DNA of 64,000 bases, taken from the NCBI GenBank assembly GCA_038900335.1, contig JBBMRB010000011.1, forward strand, positions 78,839 to 142,838, given 5' to 3'. The stretch is from Rs1 sp038900335 (lineage in GTDB: Bacteria; Pseudomonadota; Gammaproteobacteria; Pseudomonadales; Balneatricaceae). Below, piece by piece: positions 8,173 to 17,492 of this stretch. The notes under the pieces were generated by a model. That model did not search any database. It saw nothing but the letters and a program-made list of their open reading frames with translations, and had not been told where the DNA came from. The position numbers and the translations under genes are program-made. How positions within the stretch are numbered: position 1 is the stretch's first letter; each line of letters begins with the position of its first letter.

Positions 8173-9477
8173 TTAAAAATTCCCTGTCAGCCATGTTTTA
8201 AAACGGTTAACCATACTTGGCTGATTTCCTTTCCTGATCGCTTTAGTAGTAGACGATGGCTTAATGGCGTCAGGAGATATAGGCTTGTTCACTTCCACTG
8301 TAGGCCTAGATGGCGATGCACTACTACCTTGCGGCTGGTTTTCACGAGCATAATGAAGCAAACCTATGCTGGTTGAAAAGATTGGGTTTTGTAATATATC
8401 ACCCATTCCATTAACGCCTTTAGGTAGTGCTAATCTTACTGGCATGTGGAAAATTTCTTCTGCCAATTCAACCGCACCTTCCATTTTTGAGGTACCGCCT
8501 GTTAGGACAATACCAGCAGCGACTAGATTATCGTAACCGCTACGTCTTAACTCATCTTGCACTAAAGTGAAGAGCTCGTCATACCTTGGCTCAACCACTT
8601 CAGCAAGTGCTTGTCTGTTTAAATCTCTTGGCGGTCTATCACCAACACTTGGGACTTTAATCGTCTCATCAGCACTGGCTAATTGCGCAAGGCAACAAGC
8701 GTATTTAACTTTTAGCTGATCTGCATGCAAACTTGGAGTACGCAACGCCATCGCTATATCGTTAGTGACTTGATCACCGGCAACAGGGATAACGCCGGTG
8801 TGACGAATCGAGCCCTGGGTAAAAATAGCAATATCAGTGGTTCCACCGCCAATATCAACCATGCAAACACCAAGGTCTTTTTCATCTGCTGTCAATACGG
8901 CATAAGATGATGCAAGCTGCTCAAGCACAACAACATCAACTTCTAAGCCACAGCGTCTGACGCACTTTTCAATATTCTGAATAGCGTTAGCAGCGCCAGT
9001 CACTAAATGTACTTTTGCCTCTAAGCGCACACCAGACATACCAAGAGGCTCTTTAATCCCCTCTTGATGGTCAATTAAGTACTCTTGAGGAAGAATATGT
9101 ATAATTCGACGATCTGCAGGGATAGCAACAGCACTGGCTGCATCAATCACTCGCTCTAAATCAAAATCTGTTACTTCACCTTCACGTACAGCAACAATGC
9201 CATGTGAATTCTGACTACTAATATGGCTTCCTGCTATACCTACGGTAACGGAGTGTATTTTACAGCCCGCCATTAACTCCGCTTCTTCCACTGCTCGCTG
9301 AATTGAGCTCACAGTCGACTCGATATTGACGACAACACCTTTTTTTAGCCCTTTTGAAGGATGCGACCCCACACCTATTACTTCAATTTGGCCATCTGCT
9401 GAAATTTCTCCAACAAGACAAACCACTTTTGAAGTGCCGATGTCTAAAGCTACGATCATATTGTGCTCAATATCCAT
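8173..9477 (-). CDS. ftsA: Cell division protein FtsA
   Basis: 434-residue actin-like protein that tethers FtsZ to the inner membrane and recruits later divisome proteins. Actin-fold motifs are visible: ALDIGTSKVVCLVGE near residue 10, VDIGGGTTDIAIF near 208, and AGIVLTGGTSKMEG near 330. The last residues (MVNRFKTWLTGNF) form the amphipathic membrane-targeting helix expected for FtsA. Start taken at 9477; an internal ATG six codons later is equally possible. The upstream neighbour ftsQ, normally contiguous, is missing and replaced by about 700 bases without a gene. Confidence 0.97.
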   Translation of the reverse strand: MDIEHNMIVALDIGTSKVVCLVGEISADGQIEVIGVGSHPSKGLKKGVVVNIESTVSSIQRAVEEAELMAGCKIHSVTVGIAGSHISSQNSHGIVAVREGEVTDFDLERVIDAASAVAIPADRRIIHILPQEYLIDHQEGIKEPLGMSGVRLEAKVHLVTGAANAIQNIEKCVRRCGLEVDVVVLEQLASSYAVLTADEKDLGVCMVDIGGGTTDIAIFTQGSIRHTGVIPVAGDQVTNDIAMALRTPSLHADQLKVKYACCLAQLASADETIKVPSVGDRPPRDLNRQALAEVVEPRYDELFTLVQDELRRSGYDNLVAAGIVLTGGTSKMEGAVELAEEIFHMPVRLALPKGVNGMGDILQNPIFSTSIGLLHYARENQPQGSSASPSRPTVEVNKPISPDAIKPSSTTKAIRKGNQPSMVNRFKTWLTGNF

Positions 9478-10180
9478 TTAAAAAACCGTGTGGTATTAAA
9501 TTCAGAACTATCATTTATATATTTATGGAATTATACGTTACAAAATAATTTAAATCAGTAAAAGTTGAAATTAATATTAATATATAATGTATAAAAAATC
9601 ACCAAACTAATCCAGCTATTTATAATATTATTTTTTTTACTATTTTATTCAAAGCCCGATGAACTAAGGACTCTGTAATTTTTTTTTATTAAAACGACTC
9701 TTTTTGATATTATCTTTAATAAATAAAACATTTTAATTTTTTTATATTCAAAATCAAAAACGGATATTGATTTATAATATAAAATCAAAATTCAATATTG
9801 ATTTAAAACAATATATCAAGAATCAATGTTGACTATATCAGCAATAATCAACAGCTAATCTTGATATAAAAACAATCACTAAAACTCCACATTTATTTTA
9901 ATAAAAACCACATATAGACCCGCAAAACCAATAAAGCACTACATATAGACAATTAGTTTAAATTCAGCTAAAACAGCAAAAAAACCCTGCGACAAGAGTA
10001 TTTATGCAGTGGATTGTAAAACGGTTGGGCACACACGCTAGCGTTTCAGCCTTGAGCATTTGCTAGCGAAAGTTGAATTTATAGAGTAGGCATCAGCACA
10101 AAAAATTTATTTGCCAGCGCCAAGCTAGCCATGCAGTAATAGCCAACATATATCAAGACAGGCACGCTGATAGCTAAAAA
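9478..10180. other. A+T-rich gene-free tract upstream of ftsA
   Basis: No coding frame of note on either strand. Bases 9530-9960 are extremely A+T-rich with long T and A runs and repeated ATATTGATT-like words, and they hold the tandem repeat at 9750-9814. The rest (9990-10180) has ordinary composition and contains CGCTAGC / GCTAGCG arms at 10036-10042 and 10062-10068. The tract probably carries the ftsA promoter and may be the scar of a rearrangement of the division cluster. Confidence 0.6.
9750..9814. repeat. Two imperfect tandem copies of a 31-34 bp A+T-rich unit
   Basis: Both copies start AAAATCAAAA, carry ATATTGATTT in the middle and end in AATAT. Copy 1 spans 9750-9780 and copy 2 spans 9781-9814. 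Further partial ATTGAT/ATCAAT words follow up to about 9865. Confidence 0.6.
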
Positions 10181-11650
10181 CTAGCTATCTTGTTGTGCTC
10201 CTACTTGCAGAATGTCATTAGCCAGCTTCTTTTTGCCGTTAACACCTAGTTTTGTTAAAGCATCTGCCTGGCTAACTAGATTACCTTTGCCTGTCGAGAG
10301 GCGCTTATAGGAATTATCGTACGCTGTTTGAGCTCTCACTAAGTGTTTACCTAGATCATCCATCGATTCAACAAAACCGACAAACTTGTCGTATAACTCA
10401 GCGCCACGATTAGCAATGACTTGTGCATTTTGATTTTGTTGATCAAAACGCCAAATGTTTTTTACTGTTCTTAAGGTAATTAATAATGTTGATGGACTGA
10501 CCAAGACAATATTGCGTTGCATTGCGTATCTAAAGAGGCCTTTATCATGCTCAAGAGCTAGCAGGAAAGCCCCTTCAATTGGGACGAATAACATCACAAA
10601 ATCTAAGGTATTTATCGATTCTAGCTGCTCGTACGATTTATTGCTTAAACCGCGAATATGGTTGCGCAGTGACTGCACATGTTCAATTAAGTACTTTTCT
10701 TTATTCGCCTGCTCACTTTCACTTTGATAGCGCTCATAACCTGTTAGTGACACTTTGGAATCAATTATCATGTCTTTTTCTTGAGGCAAACGAATGATAA
10801 CATCTGGCTGATAGCGTTTATTTTGCGCTGTCAAAGAAACCTGCGTTTCAAATTCAAAACCTTTTCTCAGCCCTGACTCTTCCAAAATTCGCTCTAGAAT
10901 CACCTCACCCCAATTACCTTGCACCTTAGAATCACCTTTCAAGGCTTTGGTAAGGTTTAATGCATCTTGGCTCATTTGCTGGTTCAGTTGCTTTAAATGA
11001 TCTATCTGCTGATATAGCGCTTGTCTGTCTCTTGTTTCTTTATCGTAAACATCTTCTACTTTTCTTTTGAAATCAACAATCTGTTCACGCAACGGAACAA
11101 GCAGATGATTTAATGATGCCCGGCTGTCTTTATCAAAGCTCTGTGCTCTATCCTCAAATATCTTATTGGCAAGATATTGAAAATCTTGTTTGAGCTGATC
11201 GCGCGCCTGTGAGAAGAGCAGAGACTTTTCTTCACTCATTTTACGCTCACTAGAGAACCGCACTTCTAATTCGGTAATATGCTGGTTAGCATTAACTAAC
11301 AGTTCTTGATACTCATCAGACTCTCTTTGCAATGCTAATTTATCATGCTCTAACTCTTTAAGATGGGTGATTTGTGTCTCTTGTTGCGCAGTTAATATCT
11401 GCTCTTCATGTAGTTGCGCTTCTATTGTTGCCAGTCGCTCAAACTGCACCAACTTTTGCTGATTCGCTACAGCCAGCTCACGCTGCAATGCCTGTTCTTT
11501 ATCTTGCGCTAGTTGTAATTGGTAATTTAAAAACTGTCGCTTTTTTGAGTTTTGATATAACGACCAAAAACATATTAAAACAATAACAGCTAAAACTGAT
11601 AGCGAAATTAACATCATGCTGGCTGAACCAAACTGGCTTAAAGGTTGCAT
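10181..11650 (-). CDS. rmuC: DNA recombination protein RmuC
   Basis: 489 residues. An N-terminal membrane helix (about 13-31) is followed by a long glutamine/glutamate-rich coiled coil (about 35-220) and the RmuC nuclease-like domain: GNWGEVILERILEESGL near 245, a PDVIIRLP/IDSKVSLTGYERY block near 280-300, and FVPIEGAFLLAL near 358. RmuC limits inversions and illegitimate recombination; its biochemistry is poorly known. It starts six bases after the stop of the small membrane gene upstream, so the two probably share a transcript. Confidence 0.95.
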   Translation of the reverse strand: MQPLSQFGSASMMLISLSVLAVIVLICFWSLYQNSKKRQFLNYQLQLAQDKEQALQRELAVANQQKLVQFERLATIEAQLHEEQILTAQQETQITHLKELEHDKLALQRESDEYQELLVNANQHITELEVRFSSERKMSEEKSLLFSQARDQLKQDFQYLANKIFEDRAQSFDKDSRASLNHLLVPLREQIVDFKRKVEDVYDKETRDRQALYQQIDHLKQLNQQMSQDALNLTKALKGDSKVQGNWGEVILERILEESGLRKGFEFETQVSLTAQNKRYQPDVIIRLPQEKDMIIDSKVSLTGYERYQSESEQANKEKYLIEHVQSLRNHIRGLSNKSYEQLESINTLDFVMLFVPIEGAFLLALEHDKGLFRYAMQRNIVLVSPSTLLITLRTVKNIWRFDQQNQNAQVIANRGAELYDKFVGFVESMDDLGKHLVRAQTAYDNSYKRLSTGKGNLVSQADALTKLGVNGKKKLANDILQVGAQQDS

Positions 11651-11656
11651 TTTTTA

Positions 11657-12007
11657 CTACCAGTAGATGTAAAGTAAGAAAGGCGCAACTAAGGTAGGAA
11701 TCATCATCGTTAGCAGCCCCTTGCGGCCACCTAGGAATTTTTGTATCACCAACATATGGACAAGAGGAAAGCTGAAGAACATACAAGATAACGGCAGAGC
11801 CCAATGTAAGTTTCTAAAACCGTAAGCCATCGCGAACACTAAAGTAGCTGCCGCTATGTTACCCATCATTACCACAAACAACGCACCATTGTGTGTCGCA
11901 AAGAAGCCTTCACGCTTCTGCGTCGGTATTTTATTCAAGACATTGGCACTTAGCGCAGTCGACATCGAAACAAAACCCGATGCTAAAAACAATATAATTG
12001 GATCCAC
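11657..12007 (-). CDS. Small four-helix membrane protein, unknown function
   Basis: 116 residues if started at the GTG at 12007, which has AGAGG five bases upstream; the frame stays open to another GTG at 12049. Four hydrophobic segments are evident, roughly residues 3-21, 40-63, 68-90 and 98-115, with a basic loop (KIPTQKREGFF) after the first. I do not recognise a family. It precedes rmuC by six bases on the same strand. Nothing in it suggests an enzyme active site. Confidence 0.65.
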   Translation of the reverse strand: MDPIILFLASGFVSMSTALSANVLNKIPTQKREGFFATHNGALFVVMMGNIAAATLVFAMAYGFRNLHWALPLSCMFFSFPLVHMLVIQKFLGGRKGLLTMMIPTLVAPFLLYIYW

Positions 12008-12240
12008 AAAAACCTCTATTATGTATGCTGCCAAGTAAAGCTTACTCACTATTTTAGCGAAAGGCGGACACTGACAACGAAAGATGATCTAACAAAGTTA
12101 CTAATGCACTGTGCAGCAATAACCAAAGCGGTATTCTAACAACATTTGCAATTTATTCTATTAACAAAGCCCCTGTACAATCCTTAATTCACTTCCTTTT
12201 TCTGCTTTCATCCAAGCGCGTATGCCACTATCATTAACAA

Positions 12241-15200
12241 ATGACAATAAACCATATTAAATCAACCTTCAGCCTCCATAAAAGACTCTGTATCTTCATG
12301 ATTATTGTCTTAGCCGTTACTCTTATTTATTTATTGTCGCCCTATCTTATTAATCATATTATTCGCCAACAATTAAGCAACTTAGGTTTTAGCTCGACAA
12401 TACAAAGCACACGCCCAAACTTTAACACCATCAAATTTAAATCAATGACACTAAGTGCCTCACAGCCACCCTTAATGATAGCTGCTAGCTTGCAGGATGT
12501 TAGCGTATCTTATCATCTATATGATTTACTATTTTCACAAAGCATCAACAGTATTAATGTAGCCACATTAGATGTTAATTATAAGCCCTTTGATGCATCG
12601 TTAGAGCACACTAAAAACAGCAGTGATTTAAAGCTATTTACACCTAATGACCTCTTTAATCTGCTGCCCGTTAACAATGTTAATATAAAAAAGATAACGA
12701 TAAACTACCCAGCTGCTGACTCCCAGCTTTTACAAATCAAAGGTAATGTGTCGTACAGCAATCAAAAAATAAGATCGACTCTACACTATTATGAAAACCA
12801 ACAAATAAAGGCCGAGTTATCTCTCACCATCAATAGCGACAATAGCTTTAATGTCGACACTGCGTTACTTAACAACAGTGATATTGAGCCTAACACGCCT
12901 GCGCAAAGTACATTAGCGCAAAAAATAAGCGGCAATATTGTTAAAGAAAACAACACTCTAATATTAAGCATCCTGCAAAACATTGATATAAATAAGCCTA
13001 AAGTCAGCTCTTACTGGTTGGAGCACATTGATAACAAAGATATCAACAACTATTTAGAGCAGCTTTCATCGACCACAGGACAGCTATCATTTCGCCATAA
13101 AATAGCCATTAACAACACATTCGCAGCTAACAATTTAGCGGCGAACTCAGTTTTTAGCAGCAACCTTGTTATGCATGATAGCGCCGGCTTGGTTACAACA
13201 TTAAGTAATAGTGAGCCTCAGTTTGACGCCCAAACACTGACCTTAAACTCTGATGGCAAGATCAATTGGCAAGATCAAGTATTAACACTCAGCTTAGCGC
13301 CTAGTACACGTGTTGATTTAGCGAAACTTAGTGTTCAAGGCATAACGAATGAAAAATTAACTATTATTTTAAACCATCCATTTAAGCTAATGTTTAATAG
13401 TACAACCAAGCATTTAAGCACTAAAGCTTTCAGCTTTAAACTTGGCGCTAACAGCTGGCAGTCAGACTATGGTGTTTTAAAGCACACACCTATCGCCGTT
13501 GAAATTGACCAATACGATAGCACTAAACACTTACCAAATATTCATTACGCCATCGACAATGCCACTTTTATTGCACAGCCAACACCATCAAAAACGCAGA
13601 TAGCTGTAAGCAAATTAATGGCGAATATTAAAGGCTCTGCCAGCTTACAAGACAATAAGCTAGCAGTGGTGATAAGCGACTACACGATTGATGCTCGCGA
13701 TTTATCAAGCGCTGATATTACAGCGAAGAAATTAGTCGTATCTGCCACTAATCACCCATTAAATATTGCTTACTCTCTCCTTGATAGCACTTTAAAGGTG
13801 AGCGATTTCTCCCTAGCCCTTAGCAGTGATCAATGGCAAACAGCACAAGGCGTAATAACACACAAACCTCTTGTCTTTAACTTCTCAGATATAGATATAG
13901 CCAAGCAGCGCGCAACTATAACGAGTGATACGATAAGCGCCACTATAACCAGCGAGCAATTACCATTTAAATCAATGCACATCAGCAGTGCATTACAAGT
14001 ACGCTTCGCCGAGCAGCAATTAACTGTTAACGTTTCCGAAAAAACACAGGCTAGATTGCAGCAAATAAACGCGGGCTTTAAAACGGATCATATTAACCTC
14101 AGTTTAAGCTCGCCTATTCAAGCTCGCTTCAAATTAATTGATAACGATCTGACTAAAAGTTTAGCGAGCGCTGAGATACCACCATTTTCTTTAGTGTTAA
14201 CAGGCTCTGCAATTGATTACCAAAGCGATAAAAAAGCAGCCGCGCAAGCTATTAATTATCAACAGCTAACGCTCTCTATTAAGTCATTGTCGCTTTATCC
14301 ATTCATATTAAAAGCCAGCAGTAAGTTGCAAAAATTAAGCTCGACTGAATTTCCAGGTTTAAGCCAATTCAATATTTATGCTGATCATCAGCTCAATAAT
14401 AAGGATTATCAAGCTTATGCCAGAGTGATTAATACCACCTTGCCTATTTCACTATCCTTTGACATCAACAGCTACGACTACTTTACTACTAACTATGCAA
14501 AATGGCAGTTAGAACCGGTTGATTTAGCAAAACATCAACACCAAATCAAACAGAGTATTAGGAGCCTATTAAAGAAAGAAACAGCACGTGATGTGTTTAT
14601 CGCTAAGGGCGAGTTTAAGCTAAACGGAAAATTGACTGCACGACACAATAAGATAGAGGCGAGCGTGCACCATCAGCTTAATGATTTTACAGGGACTATC
14701 GCCTTACAGCCGTTTGAAAATATAAGTTATACCGGCAATCTTCAATTTAACAACAGCCAGCTGCAAGAGCAGGCCTCTTTACAAGTAAAAAGCATTGGCA
14801 AAGCGATTGTCGCTACCGATATTTCAGCGCAGCTAAGCATCAGCAACCTCCTTGCAAATTCAGCACAATTATCTATTAAGCAATTAAAAGCAAAGATACT
14901 AGATGCTGATGTTAGCCTAGATACTTTAACGACATCACTCTATCAACCGAAAGGGCAAGCCACTCTTTATGTGCAAGATCTACCGCTTAACAATGTTCTT
15001 GCTTTAGAGCAACAGCCTACTTTAGTTGGCACTGGTACGCTAAATGGCAAGCTACCCTTTCGCTTTGAAAATAAGCAACTGTGGATTAATAACGGCCAAA
15101 TAAAGGCAGGCAAAAAAGGCTATATTCGCTACCAAGCTAACGATTCCGTGAAAGCCTTTGCGCAAACTAATGCTGGGCTTAAAATCGCACTAGATGTACT

Positions 15201-15429
15201 AGAGGACTTTCACTACAGCAAACTCAATATTATTATAGATTATTCACCCGATGGCAGCTTAGTGTTAAAAAACAACTTAGCTGGGCAAAACCCAAGCTGG
15301 CAACAAGGGCAACCTATTGATTTTTCAATTAATATTGAAGAAAATGTCTTACAGCTATTAAAAACATTAAACTTTACTAATTCACTTAATGATAAAATAT
15401 CGCAAAAACTTAACAAAACAACTGAATAA
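12241..15429 (+). CDS. ydbH: YdbH-family AsmA-like intermembrane lipid transport protein
   Basis: 1062 residues, longer than the E. coli homologue of roughly 880. A single membrane helix at about residues 17-37 anchors a very long periplasmic part dominated by beta-strand repeats, with the YdbH-type C-terminal region (LNGKLPFRFENKQLWINNG near 945). In E. coli YdbH is one of the redundant AsmA-like bridges that move phospholipid between inner and outer membrane, acting with the lipoprotein YnbE. Identity is supported by the next two genes, which are clear YnbE and YdbL homologues. The start ATG has a weak ribosome binding site. Confidence 0.85.
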   Translation: MTINHIKSTFSLHKRLCIFMIIVLAVTLIYLLSPYLINHIIRQQLSNLGFSSTIQSTRPNFNTIKFKSMTLSASQPPLMIAASLQDVSVSYHLYDLLFSQSINSINVATLDVNYKPFDASLEHTKNSSDLKLFTPNDLFNLLPVNNVNIKKITINYPAADSQLLQIKGNVSYSNQKIRSTLHYYENQQIKAELSLTINSDNSFNVDTALLNNSDIEPNTPAQSTLAQKISGNIVKENNTLILSILQNIDINKPKVSSYWLEHIDNKDINNYLEQLSSTTGQLSFRHKIAINNTFAANNLAANSVFSSNLVMHDSAGLVTTLSNSEPQFDAQTLTLNSDGKINWQDQVLTLSLAPSTRVDLAKLSVQGITNEKLTIILNHPFKLMFNSTTKHLSTKAFSFKLGANSWQSDYGVLKHTPIAVEIDQYDSTKHLPNIHYAIDNATFIAQPTPSKTQIAVSKLMANIKGSASLQDNKLAVVISDYTIDARDLSSADITAKKLVVSATNHPLNIAYSLLDSTLKVSDFSLALSSDQWQTAQGVITHKPLVFNFSDIDIAKQRATITSDTISATITSEQLPFKSMHISSALQVRFAEQQLTVNVSEKTQARLQQINAGFKTDHINLSLSSPIQARFKLIDNDLTKSLASAEIPPFSLVLTGSAIDYQSDKKAAAQAINYQQLTLSIKSLSLYPFILKASSKLQKLSSTEFPGLSQFNIYADHQLNNKDYQAYARVINTTLPISLSFDINSYDYFTTNYAKWQLEPVDLAKHQHQIKQSIRSLLKKETARDVFIAKGEFKLNGKLTARHNKIEASVHHQLNDFTGTIALQPFENISYTGNLQFNNSQLQEQASLQVKSIGKAIVATDISAQLSISNLLANSAQLSIKQLKAKILDADVSLDTLTTSLYQPKGQATLYVQDLPLNNVLALEQQPTLVGTGTLNGKLPFRFENKQLWINNGQIKAGKKGYIRYQANDSVKAFAQTNAGLKIALDVLEDFHYSKLNIIIDYSPDGSLVLKNNLAGQNPSWQQGQPIDFSINIEENVLQLLKTLNFTNSLNDKISQKLNKTTE

Positions 15430-15574
15430 TCGAACAAGCTACTGCGCCCTTGTCTGGCAAATATCAACACTGATTATTGACCTGCTAATAGATAACCGCT
15501 AGCATCTATTTAACGCCCTATCATTCTTCTGTGCGCCACTGCATGGCCCGAGAAAATAGCGCAAGGAGCATCAA

Positions 15575-15784
15575 ATGGATAAAATTAAAATCACCCACCA
15601 GCAAAGCGCTATTATTTTATTAGCCTGTACATTTTTTCTGGCTGCCTGTTCACCTAAAATAGCAATAGAAGCACCAAAAGAAGCTATTACTATCAATTTA
15701 AATGTGAAAATTGAACATGAAATTTTGGTCAAAGTAGACAAAGAAATTGACGACTTGTTCGATAATCAAAGTGATCTTTTCTAG
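15575..15784 (+). CDS. ynbE: YnbE-family outer-membrane lipoprotein
   Basis: 69 residues. A lipoprotein signal peptide ends in a lipobox at LAAC-S (Cys 25). The mature part carries the YnbE hallmark A-P-K-E-x-I-T-I-N-x-N-V-K-I-E-H-E and ends in SDLF. YnbE is thought to multimerise by beta-strand stacking at the YdbH C terminus to complete the bridge to the outer membrane. A strong AAGGAG precedes the ATG; the gene sits 145 bases after ydbH and 12 bases before ydbL. Confidence 0.9.
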   Translation: MDKIKITHQQSAIILLACTFFLAACSPKIAIEAPKEAITINLNVKIEHEILVKVDKEIDDLFDNQSDLF

Positions 15785-15796
15785 GAGTTAAATAAA

Positions 15797-16132
15797 ATGA
15801 AAAAAATCATCTCAGTATTAGCCAGCGCCCTGTTATTATTGTCTTTGAGCAATATCAGTTTTGCTCTTTCTTTAGATCAAGCTAAAGATCAAGGCCTCGT
15901 TGGAGAGAATGGCCAAGGCTATTTAGCCAGTGTATCAACTAATGCTAATAGCGAAGTGCAAGCACTAATCAACTCGATCAACAGCCAACGCAAGGCAGCG
16001 TATATCCAAAAAGCCGCCAAGGCGGGTGTCAGTGTAGAAATTATTGCTAAACGGGTATCACAGCGCCTATATAAGAAAGCGTCTTCAGGCAGCTACTTAA
16101 TGAATAATTCAGGCAAGTGGTATCGTAAATAA
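15797..16132 (+). CDS. ydbL: YdbL family periplasmic protein (DUF1318)
   Basis: 111 residues with a Sec signal peptide (hydrophobic core LASALLLLSLSN, cleavage after SFA near residue 23). The mature protein begins LSLDQAKDQGLVGENGQGYLA, typical of DUF1318/YdbL. In E. coli YdbL acts as a periplasmic helper that controls YnbE multimerisation. AGGAG lies upstream of the ATG. It is the last gene of the ydbH-ynbE-ydbL unit. Confidence 0.92.
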   Translation: MKKIISVLASALLLLSLSNISFALSLDQAKDQGLVGENGQGYLASVSTNANSEVQALINSINSQRKAAYIQKAAKAGVSVEIIAKRVSQRLYKKASSGSYLMNNSGKWYRK

Positions 16133-16158
16133 AGATAGGTTTTGTTAAATATCTGAGA

Positions 16159-16190
16159 CGCGCCGATTGACACTAAAGGTTATCGGCGCG
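16159..16190. terminator. GC-rich stem-loop after ydbL
   Basis: CGCGCCGAT (16159-16167) and ATCGGCGCG (16182-16190) are perfect complements across a 14-base loop, 26 bases after the ydbL stop. There is no T-run, so termination is likely but not certain. Confidence 0.5.
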
Positions 16191-16244
16191 CCCTGTTAGC
16201 ACTGTTAAATAACTGGCTACACAGGCAAATCGACAGCGTTTAAT

Positions 16245-17483
16245 TTAAAAGAAATATTTAGCCGCAAACTGTAGCTGTCGCTCAATCAGTGTTTGCGCTT
16301 GATCATCATACTTCCTGGAAAATCTATCGCTCTTTATCCAATTATATTCAGTAGATAACAGCCAATCTTTTGAGAGCTGATAACTATAATTAAGTGTGAG
16401 GGCATTACCATCCTCTTCATTATTATCACCGATCTGGCTATCGTTATCTGATACTGAAAAATCTTCTATACGTACAGTATATGTACTCTTTTTATACTTT
16501 TTCGATAATTTAACAAATGCACTATGATAAGTATTGTTAACGACATCTATCTTGTCGTGCTGCTGCATCAAGGTACTACCAGCAAGCGCTTGCGATGTGA
16601 GCGTTAGGCCCTGAGCCAAACGCCAGCTAATACCTGCATATAAAAACTTTGTATCCCAACCATAATCGCCATCATCTACGACAAATGGCTTCGCCCTATT
16701 ATGATATAGACCAATAATCGCCTTGCCCTTGTTATGCTTTAACCAATCTAGCTGCAATTGATAACCTAGCCTATTATCTATCTCTCTAAATGGGCTCGAC
16801 TTTTGTGCCTGCCCTGCTAAAACTTGGCCATCTGCCATGGCCGGCAAATCTGGGAACGCTCTACTTTGCCCTAAAAATGTCTGTCGATTACTTGCAGTCC
16901 AACCATGCCATGCAAGTAAAGCGCCCGCTGGGTCATTTCCTGCGAAAACTGAGCCTGTTAACGAGATGTCATAATCTGCATTATTAAACTTGCCTAAACG
17001 AGTGGCTTTAAATTCAGTACCCAACAAACGAATTTCTTCACCTACCCATGTATTCACAGTCGATGAGTTCAAGGTATCAACATTACCCCAGGCGTGACGA
17101 CGATTCTCTAGTGAAATATGTGGGTAAAAGTAACCTGTGCGATTCTCCCAACGATAACCCACATCATTAGGTAAGCTTTTATAGCCAAGATAGAGCTCTG
17201 TTACGCCCGCTCTGCTCTCACCGCTCTCACTGTAAGCATTAAGCACACCATTTAAACTAATACCAGAATCCCATTTAGCCGTTAGCTGTAAGCCTAATTG
17301 CGATAAGCTTAGATCATCGCCTGCACTTGCAAATTTGCCATAGCCGCCCAGGCTATAACTTTGCTTAGCATCGTTACTAATAATACGTAAATCAGCAACA
17401 CCGTGACTAGTGACTTCTACAGCAAATAATGGCGCCCCGGGAAGCATTAAACTTAACATTATTAACTTGCTGTTAAATTTCAT
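16245..17483 (-). CDS. Outer-membrane beta-barrel protein, unknown substrate
   Basis: 412 residues with a signal peptide (cleavage after PLFA, residue 21) and a run of alternating amphipathic strands rich in aromatic residues and glycine, ending in ...FAAKYFF. The terminal phenylalanine is the usual signal for insertion by the Bam machinery. I do not recognise a named porin family. It starts nine bases after the GGDEF-EAL gene and is the last gene of a three-gene minus-strand unit, so its expression is likely tied to that sensor and to the cupredoxin-like protein. Confidence 0.75.
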   Translation of the reverse strand: MKFNSKLIMLSLMLPGAPLFAVEVTSHGVADLRIISNDAKQSYSLGGYGKFASAGDDLSLSQLGLQLTAKWDSGISLNGVLNAYSESGESRAGVTELYLGYKSLPNDVGYRWENRTGYFYPHISLENRRHAWGNVDTLNSSTVNTWVGEEIRLLGTEFKATRLGKFNNADYDISLTGSVFAGNDPAGALLAWHGWTASNRQTFLGQSRAFPDLPAMADGQVLAGQAQKSSPFREIDNRLGYQLQLDWLKHNKGKAIIGLYHNRAKPFVVDDGDYGWDTKFLYAGISWRLAQGLTLTSQALAGSTLMQQHDKIDVVNNTYHSAFVKLSKKYKKSTYTVRIEDFSVSDNDSQIGDNNEEDGNALTLNYSYQLSKDWLLSTEYNWIKSDRFSRKYDDQAQTLIERQLQFAAKYFF

Positions 17484-17492
17484 CAGTGAACA

